Source of the DNA: Acidobacteriota bacterium
GTDB lineage: Bacteria > Acidobacteriota > Vicinamibacteria > Vicinamibacterales > CAVVIG01
Assembly (NCBI GenBank): GCA_020850715.1
Contig: JADZED010000027.1
Coordinates: forward strand, 210,598-274,597
Direction: 5' to 3'
Length of the DNA stretch: 64,000 nt
In this document: positions 63,300-64,000 of the stretch, one piece after another
Layout of the letters: the number at the start of each line of letters is the position of its first letter
Position numbering within the stretch: the stretch's first letter is position 1
The notes under the pieces: generated by a model
What the model saw: the letters and a program-made list of their open reading frames with translations, nothing else
What the model was told of the DNA's origin: nothing
Databases searched by the model: none
Position numbers and translations under genes: made by a program

Positions 63300-63880
63300 A
63301 TGGCGGGCGACGACTGGTCACGCGAGGAGGTCGAGGCCACTGTCGGCGACTACTTCGCGATGCTGCACGACGAGCTCGCCGGCCTTCCGATCAACAAGGC
63401 TGAGCACAACGAACGTCTCCGTCGGCTGCTCCGGAACAGGTCAAAGGGGTCAGTCGAATTCAAGCACGCGAACATCAGCGCCGTCCTGACGTTGCACGGC
63501 TATCCGTACATCGACGGCTACAAGCCCCGCTTCAACTTCCAGGCACTTCTCGAGCAGGCGGTGCTGGAGTACCTCGACGTCCATCGAGACTTCTTCGAGC
63601 CGCTGGTCAACGGGCCGGTGCTCAATCCGACGGCTTCTCCTGACGCTGATGCTTTCGACGTGAGCCGCGTCGTCGAGCCGCCACCCGAAGAAATGCGGAT
63701 TCCACAAACAGTGTGGTCGCCGTCGGCGCGACTCAGTCGATTCGATTTCGTCACACGCGACGCTGCGAATCGCGACCTCGGACGGCGCGGTGAGGAGTTC
63801 GTTCTCGAATTTGAGCGGAAGCGACTCCATGACGGCGGGCGCCGCGATCTCGCGCAACGAATCGAATGGACTGCCTGCGG
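63300..63880 (+). pseudogene. DUF3883-type (restriction-like) protein interrupted at its C-terminus
   Basis: An ORF from ATG 63300, two bases after the helicase stop. The N-terminal 110 residues are helical (LHDELAGLPINKAEHNERLRRLL, HANISAVLTLHGYPYIDGYKPR). From about 155, NRDLGRRGEEFVLEFERKRLHDGGRRDLAQRIEW is the start of a DUF3883 (NO VEIN C-terminal) domain, a PD-(D/E)xK-like nuclease fold. The expected catalytic part with E-x-K never comes. Near 63873 the sequence turns into repeated insertion-element-like ends. It is part of the defence operon but apparently inactivated. Confidence 0.6.
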
Positions 63881-63881
63881 G

Positions 63882-64000
63882 TTCCGAAAATTCTGGCACC
63901 AAATCTTCCGGAAATTCTGGCACCACCGGCCGAGGCCGGAGGCGCTAAGAATCCCCGTCGCCCCGGCCAGTGTGGGGCAAGGGGGGAGGATGTTGGGCAT
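63882..64000. mobile_element. Probable end of an IS21-family insertion
   Basis: TTCCGAAAATTCTGGCACC (63882-63900) and TTCCGGAAATTCTGGCACC (63906-63924) are 19-base direct repeats differing at one base, with a period of 24. Multiple short direct repeats with an AATTCTGG core are typical of IS21-family termini. They occur exactly where the DUF3883 gene loses homology. The transposase would lie beyond the window edge, so the family call is inference. Confidence 0.45.

Overview
The window looks like a chromosomal segment of an Acidobacteriota, probably a Vicinamibacteria-type organism. This is inferred from the very high G+C, the neighbouring DUF1800 and DUF1501 genes, several M28 peptidases, a P1 peptidase, exported proteins that I know only as acidobacterial hypotheticals, and long stretches of unrelated single genes. 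No rRNA, tRNA or CRISPR array was seen.

Positions 1 to about 45,000 are ordinary, dense, G+C-rich chromosome. In order: an M28 peptidase and an exported esterase; a DUF1800/DUF1501 pair; a D-threonine aldolase/D-serine dehydratase-like enzyme next to a lone bacterial microcompartment shell protein; a minus-strand run of glycine oxidase, a coiled-coil protein, pterin carbinolamine dehydratase and a MerR regulator; a group II decarboxylase; an outer-membrane barrel; a SixA-like phosphatase and an M28 lipoprotein; a P1 peptidase and a tartrate/malate-type dehydrogenase; a fused aspartate kinase-homoserine dehydrogenase; DNA polymerase I; poly(A) polymerase; a desaturase; the serine pathway genes serA and serC with a DUF1015 gene; a run of MBL/beta-CASP hydrolase, M49 peptidase, HEAT-cyclophilin, aminotransferase and malQ; then an ACC-deaminase-like enzyme, an MTHFR-like protein and a pteridine-reductase-like SDR. 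Many of these genes have a TANNAT-type -10 hexamer ending only 5 to 10 bases before the start codon, which suggests leaderless transcripts.

Positions 45,134 to 48,914 are a junction zone of small mobile and defence remnants. It holds a Phd/PIN toxin-antitoxin pair with its own palindrome, a chimeric pseudogene, an AbiEi antitoxin whose AbiEii toxin has lost its middle, and a DUF6933 protein. Base composition becomes visibly less G+C-rich here.

Positions 49,159 to 64,000 are a defence island on the plus strand. An Abi/UG-type reverse transcriptase is followed by seven genes that read as one operon with gaps of 0 to 2 bases or 4-base overlaps. They are a type III-like restriction helicase-nuclease, an adenine methyltransferase, a 1207-residue protein joining an McrB-N-like region, DUF262, an HNH/DUF1524 region and a C-terminal HEPN-like R-x4-H motif, a zeta-type P-loop kinase with a 68-residue partner, a RelE-like/UvrD-like helicase split by a frameshift, and a DUF3883-type protein cut off by what looks like an IS21-family end. 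The multi-effector operon is the most interesting object in the window.
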